From Dioscorea cayenensis subsp. rotundata (lineage: Eukaryota; Streptophyta; Magnoliopsida; Dioscoreales; Dioscoreaceae), in assembly GCF_009730915.1 (NCBI RefSeq), contig NC_052474.1, forward strand, positions 7,227,501 through 7,291,500: 64,000 bases of DNA, in the 5' to 3' direction. A program made the position numbers and the translations under genes. Shown one piece after another: positions 12,823-25,962 of this stretch. The number at the start of each line of letters is the position of its first letter. Position 1 is the stretch's first letter. The notes under the pieces were generated by a model. It saw nothing but the letters and a program-made list of their open reading frames with translations, made no database searches and was not told where the DNA came from.

Positions 12823-14674
12823 TAGTATCTTCATTTTTAAATAGCTTATTATGCTTGTGTAGTAGTATCCATCGGGCCGGTCATAACCCCCGCAAATCCG
12901 AGTATAGATGCATCTGTCTCCTTTCAGAAAATCTGCTGTTCTCTGTAATCTTTAGGCTTGAAGTTTGTAAAATGTTATCGATTGACATTGACTGTGTTAG
13001 TGAAAACCAAAATATAGATTTCCTTCTATTGGAAGTGCTTCATCCTTGCATTGCAAATCTCTTTCACTCTCAGATCATTATTGTTCTTTACTTTGTTTTA
13101 GTTTTCATGTCATGATACTGAGTGGGATTTATTATGTATTTTCCAAGTTTGTTTGCACCTGTTCTTGATTTGCATATTTACATCCCAGCAATCAGCAAAA
13201 ATAAGTAAATAAATAAATGAAAGTATAGGGCAACGTTGAGTTTTATTAACTATATGAATATATGGATTTTACAGCAGTATATCTGCATTTGCATACTTTA
13301 GTTTAGCCTAGAACTTTATAGATACAAATCAAATATTGTATTAAGGGGTGTATGTGTATTTAATATTACTAGACACACAAGAATTTCTTATCTCTTTATG
13401 GACATCTCAGGAATGCTTTGAACTTATTGACCCCACAACGTGGTTGCCAATAAAGAAGTTACGATATTTTTGAGGGGGTTAGAGTAAAAGACCTCTTGCT
13501 TTCTATCTCCGGCCTTCTCGTTCGTGCAGAGAACCCTTTTTATCCTCTCAATCGAGCGTGGGGTGTTGGAGATCGATCGAGGAGTAGATTTAATTGCATT
13601 CTAAATCTTTCTTGTTGTTCATCTAATTCATGCTTTTTCTAGCAAATCATGAGCCATCGCCGTTTACTCTATGTCTCTTTTGATCCTTGGTGCGATATTG
13701 ATTTTGGGGGTTCAAAACTTCTTGCTTTTTGAGAAAAAAGTCGTCTTTGTTGATTTTTCGCAAGGATGTAGTGTTTTATTGTCGATCACTGTGGTCTTTT
13801 GGTGTTTTGAATTGCCGCCTGATGTTAATAGACTACCAGTTGTTTGATGAAATTCCGTAGTTTAATGTGAGATCAACTATGCATGGAAGAGTTCAATTTT
13901 CAGAAACTTTCATGCGTGAATTGATGTTATTGAACTGGAGGGATTAGGATGGGTTGAAAGATTTTTATGCCATCATGTTCATTTTTCTAATGCAAGCTTG
14001 CTCTGAATGTCTACTTCAATAACCATGAAATTTAGAATTTTGGGATGTAGCAACAGTAGCATTATACATTGCTTCTCCTCTCTGATTGGCTTTGTATAAG
14101 TGATTTTGTTTACTTTGCATTATAATTCTTCAAACCTAAGCTTCCTGTTTGTCCCAGTAAATGACCCAAACCCTACGGTTTCCTCACTATTCAGGGTGAC
14201 ACTAGCAATGCTGCTGATGAATACCCATGCAATGTCTTGTAATCAATGCTGGTTGTTAGTGTGGAAGCATAGAGAACACTAATCCAGCTGTATATGTGGT
14301 GTATGTCCTGCTTATATTCATAGTACAGTAGGGATCTAGTGGCAATTGGACTTGAAATGTATAGAGTTGATGTTTATGTTCTATGGAGAGCACACAAAAT
14401 ATGCTCATCCCTTATTATAGGGCTGAAGGTTTAATGATTCATTATCCACTTCAGAGAATGAGTAAACTTGAGATCTGCTTTCACACTTTTGCAAGCATAT
14501 GTGTTTAAACTATCTATGAAGATGATTTTGCTGTTAATTCTGGAATACTGCACTTATATATATGTGTGTGTGTGTGTGTATTTTCTGAAGAAGCTCAATA
14601 TCATAAACTTCTTTATTCTTACGCTACTAACAAATGGGTAACTGGTGAAGCAGTGTCTTGTGTGATAGGACATA
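12823..14674 (+). other. 3' UTR of NC2-beta, intergenic DNA, and 5' UTR of the UBC gene
   Basis: No conserved coding sequence is seen. Bases 13490-13660 (CT-rich leader around CTCCGGCC, then a GT-rich downstream part) look like a promoter and first non-coding exon for the E2 gene that starts at 14675, with the rest as a 5'-UTR intron. A short GT tract lies at 14566-14578. Confidence 0.45.
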
Positions 14675-16464
14675 ATGGCTCAGGCTGCACGTCTGAATCT
14701 GAGAATGCAGAAGGAGCTGAAACTGTTATTGTCTGACCCACCACCGGGGGTCTCACTTCCTTTACTTTCTGATAATGACAGCTCTTCATCTTCCTCTTTA
14801 TCAATCATTGAAGCTTGTAAGTTTTAGTCCTTTCCATGATTTCCTTTCTGTGGATCTCTAGTTACATTCTTTGTTTTAATTATTCATGCTTTTAATTAAG
14901 TTCTTCAAAAATATTCATAGATGTATGGCAGTTGATGATGCTTAATCCACAACTTACAGGATTAAAGGCCTGAAGGAACTGTGTATTCTGATGGAGTTTT
15001 TACTCTTAAGATTCAAATACCTGAAAGGTTTCCCTCTGGAATTTTTAAAATTCTTTTGTCAGGAATTATTATTATTTTTCCCTTTTCTTATACTTTGGAC
15101 TTAAAGCTTTTTGTTTATACTGTTGCCATATGCAGATATCCTTTTCAGCCACCCATTGCAGACTTTCACTCATCTATTTACCATCCCAACATTGTTGATG
15201 GATGGGCGTATCTGTCTGGATATTCTTAACTTTACCACCTGGTGTGAGTGTACATTAACTATGTGCTGCTTTACCTTTTAGTCCTGCGCCGCAGCACCAT
15301 GATTCTTAGTGGAGCATGCACTGAGATATGGGATGGAGTACCTCTTATAAGGTCACTCACCAATTCTTGTCATTAAGATTTCTGGAATTTCATTTTAGCA
15401 TGGCCAGGAGCCGTCTCTAAACATTTCAACAGTTTTGTAACAAGTATGGGCTTTGTTGCTAGGTGAGCCTAACCTAGATGATGGCCTTATGGCGTGACAT
15501 AGTGGGCAAATGCTGTGACCGCCACCATGGCTCAATGTCTAAACCCAAGAAATTTGCCTGTACATAACTAATTTCTCTTCTTGGCTTTGTATATACTGCC
15601 AGGCAGGGAATACAAATATACAGATCGAAGTTTTTGACCAAAAGGCCTCGATGTTGGACAGAGAAGTATGCTGGAGCTTGTAAAAGTAAAGATGGTGCCT
15701 TTGAGGGAGGAACAAGTATTGTAAGGCTAGGCTTAATTTATTTAACAATTATTGAAGGTTGAATCATTAATTAGCTATATGCTCCTCTGAGATCTTGTGT
15801 TTGGAAAGTCAGGATCCATCTGAGGTTCTGAACCTCATTGTTTTGTGCTGCTTTTTGCTTCCTGTGCAGCCATTGTTCCCTTTTGCTTTCTCCTTTCCAA
15901 TAGCTAGTATCACTAAATGTGGACAGAGATCCACTGTGTGTGGTTGCTATCCAGTATTAATCTTCTTTATGCCTGTAGTCCTTTTTAAAAAGCTGAGGAG
16001 GTTGCAAGAGCTGAGACCGAGCAAATGCGTCACCGGTTAGTGAAAGTGAGAGCTCTCGGAAGAAGCTTCCGTGTAATGGGTCAGAAAGTTACGCTCTGAA
16101 GCCAAAACCTCAAATATCAAAGAACGAGAGCGATGACAAGGAGATGCGGCACCTGCACCGACACGCTTATCATTAGCTTGCTCCCAAATACATCCTACTG
16201 ATTCACCAGTTGAAATCAACCAGAAACAGAAGCCAATTCATGAAGATACTGAGAAAACTTTGAAGAGAAACCAGAATCAGGTGGTTGGAAGTCCCAAGAT
16301 TACAGGAGATAATAATTGTGTTAGATAGTGAAAGTGATGATGAAGGTGAATGCCAGATTTCTAGGATCAAGATTGTCCCTCAAAAGGAAACAAATATTGG
16401 GAAAAGTTTGAAGCCAGAAATGCGGTTGAAAATTAGAACTGATTTGTTTTGTTTGATGAGGTGA
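14675..16464 (+). CDS. UBC37: Ubiquitin-conjugating enzyme E2, UBC37 type (frame broken)
   Basis: E2 enzymes carry ubiquitin on a catalytic cysteine and pass it to substrates with an E3. Exon 1 (14675-14816) encodes [19 protein letters not shown], the hallmark start of plant UBC37. Exon 2 (14960-15027) gives [18 protein letters not shown]. Exon 3 (15136-15241) gives [10 protein letters not shown], the HPN motif in YHPNI, and then the ICLDIL active-site segment, which only appears after removing one inserted base near 15204. Later exons near 15399-15480, 15600-15720 and from about 15990 carry [34 protein letters not shown] and an acidic-basic tail ending DLFCLMR. At least four single-base breaks disrupt the frame. 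Exon limits after exon 3 are approximate. Confidence 0.82.
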
Positions 16465-16499
16465 AAATGGTGTTCTCTGGCAGTAGATGATCCTAGAAA

Positions 16500-17400
16500 C
16501 ATAAACTGTATGAACTCACTGACTTGTGTGATTGGAAACAAACTGAAAACAAAATGCAACTCTCTTGTGATAAAGTTTTTGTGCCTTTTCAGATTTCACT
16601 TTCTTGGATAAAATGAAGAAAAATCGAAATAAGCATCATAAAGCAAATTTCATTTTTGTCGGACAGTTGATGCTAAATTCTGCCCAGAGCGAGATTTTAA
16701 TGGGAATTCTTTTGTTTTACCATTTTCCGGAAACCCTATGTATTTTCTTCATTATACACAAAAGGCTAACTTTTTTTTTTTTTAAAAATATTGGTTTTTA
16801 GCCATCTCATGGTTTATCCATAAGTTTTTTTAAAAAAAATATTGATTTTTAGTCTGATATTATTACAAGGTGCAAAGTATGGAAAGTATAGAAGGAATTC
16901 CAAATTACAAAAAGAGATAATGAATTGGCTATTTTTGTCAAAATTTTAAATGTTTTTTTTTAAAAGTTTGGTTCTGGATAAAATATTTGATCCCTTTTTC
17001 AAAATAAAATATTTACTAGCTTCTAGAAATAAAGATATTTTTCCAAAAAAAAAAATCCACAGAATCTAGACAATTTTTTTTTTTTAAATAAATTATAAAA
17101 TTGACAAATATATTTCTAACTTTTTAAACCACCTTCCTATTTTAATCATCAAATCACCATAGCTATTAACAAAATAATAAAAACAAAACAAACTTCAAAT
17201 GTAAAATCCAAACAATCCCATATAGAAATATCAAATATAAACTCACTCAATCCTACTAAACTCAAACTCAAACTCAAACTCAAACTCAATCCTCATCATA
17301 ACATATGACCAATTATATAAAGATCACTAAACCTTCCAATTACTCTCCAAGAAAGTCCCTTCTTTTTTTCTCCTGTCTTATGATCAATAGAAAACAACAA
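16500..17400. other. AT-rich intergenic DNA
   Basis: Contains several T or A homopolymers (about 16770-17085) and a short direct repeat of CAAACT units at 17258-17287. No coding or RNA gene is recognised. The end should hold the promoter of the RING-H2 gene. Confidence 0.6.
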
Positions 17401-17407
17401 CTTAACC

Positions 17408-18177
17408 ATGCTTCTTCTTCTTCTTCTTCTTCCAATGTTCATCGTAGCCCGTTTCAGTGATAATCCTTGCACAATGGTACTAACATCCATACTTGGTTAC
17501 ACATGCAGTCTTCCCACAGCCTCAACGACGGAAGCGCCCGGCGACGGCCGCACTCCTCTCATCTCATTATTTACTTAAACTTTGCCACTCAAACAATCTC
17601 CAGTTTTAATGAGACCAAACTCTTTTATTCCAATGATGAAGAATTCCCATTAACAATAATTGGAAACAAAGAGATTTTCCATGTTGGATATCTGGGCAAT
17701 GAATCTAGCAAGACCATGCAGAGAGCAGGTTAGTCAATTCTTTTTTCATGAACACCACAAACGGAGCAGCATTGTCCATTGAGAGACGTCAATGTCTGGT
17801 CTCTAACATCTTTAATATTATCAAGTCCTTTCTTGAAGATGGTACCTGGATTGAACATGATCAGATCTTGATTGACTTAGAAGTGGTGGAGATTCAGCAA
17901 GATGAGGATTTAAGTGGGATGATTCTCCATGAATCTTTGAAGATGCAGAGTTGAGGGCTTGTCCGGCATCACAGGCACTTTTTAGAGTTTGGTGACCGAG
18001 GTGTTCTGTAAAGAAGAAGAAGCAGTGAAGTGCATGATATGCTTTTGGATGAGCTTGTTACTGGTACTGAGGTTAAACGTTTGCCTTGTTTCATCTATTT
18101 CATGGAGATTGCATTGATGGTTGGTGTTTGCACAAAAAGGATTCTTGCCCGCTTTGTAGATTTTACGTTGCATGATT
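17408..18177 (+). CDS. RING-H2 finger protein, probable E3 ubiquitin ligase (frame broken)
   Basis: The C-terminal part (about 18010-18177) encodes a RING-H2 domain once small frame slips are allowed: KCMIC, then DELVTGTEVKRLPC, a histidine-rich FHGDCIDGW core, and CPLCRFYVA before the stop at 18175. This order of Cys and His ligands fits C3H2C3 RING fingers that bind E2 enzymes. The middle (17748-17954) gives IERRQCLVSNIFNIIKSFLE and EVVEIQQDEDLSGM, with no domain I recognise. The Leu-rich start at 17408 comes from a CTT repeat and may be a signal-anchor or simply the wrong frame. Several 1-base breaks occur. The family assignment is firm, but the exact member is unknown. Confidence 0.65.
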
Positions 18178-18200
18178 GAAGATGAGCAGGAAGAGTTGGA

Positions 18201-18203
<3 letters not shown>

Positions 18204-18239
<36 letters not shown>
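18204..18239. repeat. (TA)n microsatellite downstream of the RING-H2 gene
   Basis: About 36 bases of TA. A second tract lies at 18935-18970 in intron 1 of the next gene. Confidence 0.95.
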
Positions 18240-18242
<3 letters not shown>

Positions 18243-18756
18243 AGTGTAAAGATATTTATTTGAAAAGTTTATAGTTCTAGACAGTATTTTGTGTTTCTTG
18301 GATATTGAAAATTATATTATGAATTGAATTAGAGTTAACTTTTTTAATATTCTGCTTCACCGGTTCATCATGTTATTTGTTTTCGGTTAACATTATTATT
18401 ATTATTATTATTTACTTCATGTTTTTAATTTCCCAGCATGCTGAACAAACGGCTCTTAACGTAGAGGCTCGTTTGAGCTTATATGAAGATGTGGGTAAAA
18501 GTACAAATTAAAATTCACTTAAACATTTGACTAAAATCTCATTTATTGCAACTAGACACTAGTTATAAATTACAACAGGAATAGAAGAAGAATATACAAG
18601 GACTTTTTAATAATTTTAGAAGTATAGGGACTTAACTACAAAAGAAACCCAGACAGTTAATCACCTTTCCTCCCACTTCTCCATTGCCTCCTTTGAACAA
18701 GGAAACACCTACCTTCTCTCTGTCTCTCTGTCTCTCTGTCTGTGTGTGTGCTGTCA

Positions 18757-18933
18757 ATGGCTAAGTTTCAATTCCTTGTTTTCCCAGTCCTAGTGCTTTC
18801 ATTGATATCCTCTGCAACCTCCAATGCATTGGACTTGAAGACGTTCCTTACAAACACTACAACTGGTATGCCAAAACTTCAACCAATCTTACAAACTTGA
18901 TTTACTCACTTGGCAGTTCATTCATCATATATA

Positions 18934-18973
<40 letters not shown>

Positions 18974-21772
18974 CAATCTCCTTTCATTTATATGTTCATT
19001 ATGCAGTTACAAGCATCTGTCATTGTGTTTCTGGTTTTTGTTGATAATTTTCTAGGAACTGAGCCTTCATTAAGGATTGCAAATCAGCTTTCTAAACCCC
19101 TTATTGGGGATGATGGAAAGATCTGCATGCTTGTTCAGAAAACAACCTTTTTCTCATTTTAAAAAGCAAAGGAACAATTGCAAGGATTATTCCCTTGGTT
19201 TCAGATGTAATGTAGATATACCTCAGTTAGTGATGGAAGAGGAAAGGTAGTTATTGTCTTTCCTCATTGTTCACATGAATGTCTTTTGATCAATCTTTGC
19301 AATTTAATTTGCATTCTGAATTCAACAAATCATTCTCTAGAAAAGTTTTTGCTAAAACTTAATTAAAATTCACTCTTGGCAGATATATTTGATTGCAGAG
19401 GAAAGGATACTAAAAATTACTCCTTCAGACATTGTTACATCTGAGTCCAAAGTTGAAACTTTATTTAGCCTTAATTCTACAAGTGAAGGATCAGAAAAAA
19501 TAGTAGGACTTTCAGTCAGTTCATTTTATTCATCGGTTTTTATTACCATTCGGAATCGTGGACTCTTTGCATTTTATATGTGGGGGCAACTGATGTGGAG
19601 TTCTGGACCTATGCTTTATCGGTTTGGCTATCGTCAAGGATGCAACAAGAACATAACACATTGTTTCTTTAATACAGCCCCTGTGGTTGATCAATGTGAG
19701 GGAACACTCTATGTAAGGCCTCTTCCTTATCTTTACTTGGCACAATGTTATCAATTTTTTTATAGACTGACATAAGTTTGATCTTCTCTGAAACATGCAG
19801 ATTTCAAACACTGAGGGCAGCTTTTATTCGTTGTATATCCGACAACCGCACTTCAGATGGATCAAGATTTCAGTTTAGTAGACAAGTTTCTATCAGTAAC
19901 ACCCGGCAACAATGGTCGGCTATTTGTCACTTTTTCCTAGAAAGGCATTGCTGAGTGGCATTAGAAGTTTCGACTGGAAATGTCCCTATGGCAAAAGCAC
20001 TGTTGGTCCTTTAAGCATGGAAGACACTTTGCCAATTGTAGATTCTAATGGTAAATATAACGTTGCAGAATTTCTGCGCAAAATCATTTCTGATACTTGA
20101 TTTTTTTTGTATTTCTGAAAATGCACATTATAAGAACAGCTCTTCAACTTTGCTAATAATCTCTGTCTCCTGAAAAATTATAGGTTGGGTGTCGATAAGC
20201 TCAACTGATGGTTACCTCTACTCATTCTCACCAACTGGAAATCTGAAGAAGTTACTTCGAAAACAGCAAGTGATTCAGTGGCTCAAGTTAGTCCTGTCCT
20301 TGATTGCTCAGGATTTGCGGTTTATGTTTCTCAGAGCGATAATGGAGTCGAAATTGATTCAGAACATTAGGAATTATACTTATATATCAGGGTGAATCCA
20401 CAGAAACTAGTTGTTACTCTGTTGGCTCCAGCCACAGGAACTGTGTACTGGATCGGAACATACCCTGGTGAACATGAGTTGATATATTAACAAGAACATG
20501 ATAATGATGAATTTGAAATGCTATATCATATCTAATTCTAAGATTTGAATAAATGTATCAGGTGATTTGTCATCTTTCTTATCAAAGACTGACCTGCGCT
20601 ACTTTGCATCTGATGGGAGGATTCTTCTCGCATTTCTCTCTCTTCAGAAAGTAAGTTCTCAAAGTCATTAAAACTGAAGATATGTGACTATTTCATTATC
20701 ATTCAAACTCATAAGATCTTGCATGGTTCAGGGATTGGGAGCACTTTGCCATGCTACACTAACTGTAATATTACGACGCAAATAACTGAAATTTAGGTGC
20801 TTCTATTGATTCCTTATATGTTTATATCATGATTTTATCAGATCAGAAGCTCTCTTGGACCTGCTCTACGAGGAGAGTCAAAGTTTGTGTACCTTGATTC
20901 AGGTGTGTTGCAAAGCATTTCATATTATTTTTGTGTATTGTGATATCAGCCATGACTCACAAAACTATGCTTGCTTCTCAGAGGTGAAAAGAGCACTCCT
21001 GCTATTCTTGCTGTTGCAACTTGTGATTATATTTATGTTAGCTGGGATTGTCCGATTTTTGCTGTATGTATTCTGGAGAAAGAAGAGACTTCAAGACCAC
21101 GGCCTCGGAAATTCCTTGAGACTAGAGTAAGTGTATCAATGTTAAAGCTCATCTAACAGTGAAAACATATGTTAACTTGAGAGATTTATTGATACTATGT
21201 CAGTATTCTCTTCACAAGAAGAAGCCGAACATTAAGCAAGATGATCTCAGAGTTAGAGGACAAGCCCGGCAACAAATGAAGTATTGGAACAACTAGGTGA
21301 ACTTGTGAAAGCAAAGGATGGTGTAGAGAAGAAACTTACTACTAGTTACAGTCTAGGGAGGGGATAGTGTTGGTTCTAAACGACATTCTATTCTACCATT
21401 ATATGATGGTAGTTCAAGAGGCCACTCTTTTTCGTAGTACAAAAGAAGGAAACTGTAACTATTTTTAAAACACTCAGCGATGATGATGATGATGATGATG
21501 ATGACGGGGATGAGTCTACTTCAGGAGAAAGATGCATCAGCAACAGAAACAGCAGTGAAACTGGCAGCAACAATGGCAATAATGAAGACAAATATATCGG
21601 GTCTTCTTCAAAAAGGCAAAGGAGATCATCAAAGACACAGCGGATGTGGAGTTTGTTGCACAGCGGAGTGGCATGGATCATCGACAATGTGAAGGGATTC
21701 TATGGAGGAGAAATTTGTTCAAGAGAAGGACACTGTCTTCAACTAACTAGGATGAGAAACTTTGTTAAATAA
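18757..21772 (+). CDS. GEX3: GAMETE EXPRESSED 3-like protein (PQQ/BamB-like repeat ectodomain, one membrane span)
   Basis: In Arabidopsis GEX3 is a plasma-membrane protein of gametes needed for pollen tube guidance and early embryo patterning. Exon 1 (18757-18865) encodes a signal peptide (MAKFQFLVFPVLVLSLISS). Next come SLRIANQLSKPLIGDDGKI, a long exon about 19381-19710 (VGLSVSSFYSSVF, NRGLFAFYMWGQLMWSSGP, RFGYRQGC, PVVDQCEGTLYV), then SVTPGNNG and GWVSISSTDGYLYSFSPTG, which are beta-propeller-like repeats. A membrane span of about 23 residues (LLLFLLLQLVIIFMLAGIV, 20990-21060) precedes a basic KKRLQDHGLG stretch. The cytosolic tail has AKDGVEKKLTTSYSLGRD, an eight-or-nine-Asp run from a GAT repeat (21478-21505), and a conserved WSLLHSGVAWIIDNVKGFYG end. 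Stop is 21770-21772. Several frame slips are present. Confidence 0.88.
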
Positions 21773-22230
21773 TTGAATAAATTACACTCCCAAGAATTTT
21801 TGGAACTCTGTCAAGTAGTATTCTCAATTACATCAGGAAAATTGCTAACTACCACCTTGCCATGTTGTCACACTCAAGAATTACTGAGAAAAGGAAAGAA
21901 AAGGAAACTTCTCTTCATCTCCTGATCTTCAAAGTTTGGGAAATTCTGATCTTTGGCGAGCAAAAAACCGGGCTGGAGAATGTAATTTTGCAATGTGCGG
22001 TCCAAACATGTACATAAACCAGAAACATGGATATGCAAGCTGCATCAGTAGGAAATACTCACAACAGAAGTAAAAGGAATAACAGTTCACATTTCTTATC
22101 ATGCTCTTGATTTTTAATGGTTAATGATAGTGTTAACTAATTCAAAAAAATTTAACTGTATGCAATGATATGCAAAGAATATTTAGCATAATTGTGATCA
22201 CTGTATTGTAGTATAGTGAAAAGAAGGCTC

Positions 22231-25200
22231 TCATATATATACCTGGAGAAGCATGGAGGGAGCTGAAGCATCAGCAGCAACATGGCTTCTTGTCTTCCTT
22301 CCATTACGGCCATAACCGACGGGCTGTTAGCAGTACTTATGTCCCAAAAATGTGCGTTTCTTAGCAGTTGGCGCGGAGATTGAAAAGCGATGACTGGGAC
22401 TTTTTAAGCTCTCCATCACCAGTTGCTGCTCTCAACCCTTTGCGCAAACTCTCTCTTGTGACTACCCTTTTGGCACCATTCTTATTGTTCATTAGCTCTC
22501 TGATGAACTCATCCTTCTGCTTAAGTTGCTGAATGTGATCCTTCTTCAGCCTCTCAATCTCAGCCTCCAAATATTTCACTGTTTTTCTGTAATTCTCTGA
22601 CTACTGTTTCATTGGTTTCCTTCTTTTTAGTTTCAGGAGTAGTGAAGCAGTTCCCAGATAAGATTGATCGCTTTGGCTTGTGTTGTGCGGAGCAAAGCGG
22701 AGATTTCAGCGGTGTTGAGACAGCAGAAGGTGCAGGAGAGGGAGTTTGCTGCTAGTGACTGGGCTTGAACACTCAGCAACTTTTGCTGGTTGCGCATCAA
22801 CTGCTGTCTTAACTCACTGTTCTCCTTCTGCAGCTCTAGTACCAATTTAGCCTGGTCAGTGGTTGAATCTGGGACTTGAAATGCTTCATCATTTATTACA
22901 TACCCCTGCAAGGAATAGAAATGGATATGCAAATAAGTTCAAGATTGATTCCTTTCAATCCGAAAAAAGACCAAGCAAACACATTATACTAAAAATTTAT
23001 AACCTTAGTCTTTATCTCCTTGGCGCGGTCAGCCCAGTGAAGAGTGTTCTGCGTCTCACCGAAGGAAAGATTGCATGGACTTATATTGGCAATCATAACA
23101 GTGTTGCATGGACCTCCAAGAGAGTCCTTGAGGAGTTGAGTGAGTTTGGAATTTCGGTAGGGGATATGCTTCTTCCCCTCAACCAGAGCATTGATGCAAC
23201 TACTGAGGGCAAGGAGGGAACGGTTGATGTTTGCTCCCTCGATTGATCTCTGACTTCTCTGGTCTGTTGCTAGAGCTCTCTCAGAGCCAGCTAGATCAAT
23301 GAGCGATAGCTTGCCAACTCGGTTAACAATTTTTCCTGACTCTATGATTTGAAATTCTGCAACAACCTAAAGTTTTGTGAAATGGTGAGTGTCTGAAAAG
23401 TGTGGAGATGGAGATGATGTTGATTTTATGAAATGAAGGCATACGAATTGCAATTCAGTTACCTGCAATATAGCATGAGACCGAGAAGAGGTCTCATTTG
23501 CTCTGGTTGGCTCAGTGGTTCGGTTCTGATTACCTTGCTGAAGTAATGACATAACCTCATCTGTTGAGTAAGCTCTATACTGAGTTAGACCTGCTGCTAC
23601 AATGCCCTGAAACATTTGGTCAATATATTCTTTTCAGGTATTCAAATTTTAATTAACTGTGAGAAGATCCATAATTCCTACTTAAATGTTCAGGCTTTGT
23701 ATCTGACAGACCTGATTATATATAACAGTAAACCTCCTTTTCTCAAACTAAATACTCCTTTAACATCATACCTTGCCATTTTGAAGGATTGATAAATTGT
23801 CAATTCAATGAGTTTATATTACAAAATTAAATGTTACTAGTAATTGTTGTCTAACAAAATTTTCAGTCAGTTGGTTGACTGCACTAGAACTATTATGAGT
23901 TTCATCAGCAAAAAGGATCTCTGAAATCTTATCATTCACAGTTAGGCATAATCTTTCTTAGTAGAAATCTAAACTATGGACAATATGAATTCTGATGGAC
24001 TTTTAGATAATCTTAAAGCATATGGAGACTTAGGACCAAGTAAAGACCTGTTTATCTTCTCTAAGAACAAGAGGCCTTCCTGGAGATAACAAATCTCTAA
24101 CAGTCTCATTATAGACCTCGAGATAAGAAAGGTGGACCAAATGGTTCCCATCATAGCTCCTTTGCCTGATTTTGGAAAATAAATCTTTTATGGCCAACAC
24201 CATAACTCCCGGATTCTCCACTGTTCCTAGCATTGTGTATGTTTTCCCTGCACCTGTTGCTCCATAGCAGAACACAGAGCCATTCCTCCCTTGCAGCACA
24301 CCTTCCACAAGTTCAGCTGTACTGCATTTTCAAAGCAAATCGTTGTCATTTCAAGAAAAATTTGGCTGAGCTATGTCTATAATGTCAACTAAATATTCGA
24401 ATATGTGAATTACTACACAAAAATTTGACTCTGAAATGTTAGTCTTGAATTCTAGACGAGAAAAATGTCCAAATTTTATTAATAGCTGGCATTGAAAAAA
24501 TCATGAAATCATAGGTATAAAAGCAAGAAATGAACAACATAGCAAATCAGGTTGTGGCATAAACTTCTTGCTAAAAAAATCTTGCTGAACATTGCTGATA
24601 TTGTCAACTAGTTACACAAATTGCTACTCAAAAAAATTTATTCAACAATGCCAAACATGGATCCTAGACAATAACCATGAACTAACCAGTATAATAATAA
24701 GCAAAAAGAACAAGATAAAGGGCAACTCACGTTGTGGCATAAACTTCTTGCTGGGTTGTCGAATCAGAGAAGGCAGCATCAAAAGCAAAAATGGCGTCCT
24801 CAGAGTCTCTTAAGCCGGAGGTAATCAGTCTCAGAAGCGAACTCCGTCAAGTAAACATCTTTTCGGTTCACAATCTTGACGCAGCTCCGGGATCCAGCCT
24901 CCTTCTCCTTCTTGGCCATCGGCCGGAGCCTCACGAACACAAGAATCCGATTTCCTCCGGACTCACAGTTCTCCGGATTTTCCACTATGGTTCTCATCGC
25001 CCTCCCCTCTGACAATGCCCCCAGTTGATAGCTTCCTCGCCACCGTGACCTTCTTGGGGCCAGTTAGATCGATCTCTCGGTTCTCCTTTGCGTTGATCCT
25101 TGCAAAAGCGATGGATCTTTTGGCATTCTTGGAAGGGCTCTGGAATGCAACGTTCTCTTTCATCACTGTTGAATTCTTCTCCTCTTCTTCTTCTTCTTCT

Positions 25201-25423
25201 TCTTCTTGGCGCTGAGCCTTGCGGATCGAGTCGGCGAGGTCTCTCCTGCTCGCCATGAGCTCCTTGTGCTGCTCGTAAAAAGAGGGTTAGGGGCTTTCAT
25301 CTTCTCCTTGAGGCCATGGTGAGGGTTCCGGAGCACTGTGCGACCATGGACGGAGGTTTGAGCTCCTTCTTGATTCGATCCATCGCCAAAACCGGTGATC
25401 TGAGAACGAGTAGAGACTGGCAT
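22231..25423 (-). CDS. KIN-8A: Kinesin-8 motor protein KIN-8A (five exons, frame broken in exons 1 and 5)
   Basis: Plus-end-directed microtubule motor family. Exons on the minus strand: 25423-24731, 24321-24048, 23605-23463, 23366-23004, 22915-22231. The start MPVSTRS matches the plant KIN-8A start. Motor motifs in order: [11 protein letters not shown] (24970-24920), P-loop [13 protein letters not shown] (24260-24220), [14 protein letters not shown], switch [14 protein letters not shown] (exon 3), switch [27 protein letters not shown] and [19 protein letters not shown] (exon 4). Exon 5 holds a neck/coiled coil ([18 protein letters not shown], then [15 protein letters not shown]) and a basic tail with [11 protein letters not shown] nine-Glu run near 25190 comes from a GAA/GAG repeat. 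Single-base breaks lie near 25295-25280, 24980 and 24800, and in exon 5 near 22750 and around the C-terminus. It is convergent with GEX3, with about 460 bases between stops. Confidence 0.9.
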
Positions 25424-25944
25424 CGATCTGAGTGGGAAAAAAACCGCAAATTTTTGCGAAAATTTCGAGAAAAATGTGGATCAAATGGGGATCATGGAGA
25501 TGAAATCATTGTGGGATCGGAGTGAGCTGAGAAAGGTGAGAGCTTTGGGAGGGAGGGGTAATTTGGGGATGATATTTTGTGGGGTGATCTGGATCGTTGG
25601 TTGAGAGGAATTGACGGTGGATAAGAGACTGGGATTTTGAATTTGAGGGAGGAGCAACGGTCGAGAAGGGGTTGTCAGAGAGAAAGAGATCCAACGGTCA
25701 AGTGGGGTATATATATATATATATATATATTTATTATAGCTTCAATGTTGTATCTCATAATTAATTAAAGAAATTGGAATTCGTAAATGTTTAGAGATTG
25801 TGAGCTATGTTTTAAAGACAATATGATTTTTTTTCTTATAATTGAGGCGAGAATGAATCATGATGGTTTTCATACTTCCATTTTGGTGTTTAGAAATGCA
25901 TTTGTTTCATCTAGTGTGTGTTGTGTTGTGTGTGTGTTTATATA
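25424..25944. other. KIN-8A 5' region, TA microsatellite and flank
   Basis: Bases 25424-25700 are presumably 5' UTR and promoter of KIN-8A. A (TA)n tract lies at 25708-25731. Nothing else is recognised. Confidence 0.5.
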
Positions 25945-25962
25945 CATTAATTTACATATATT

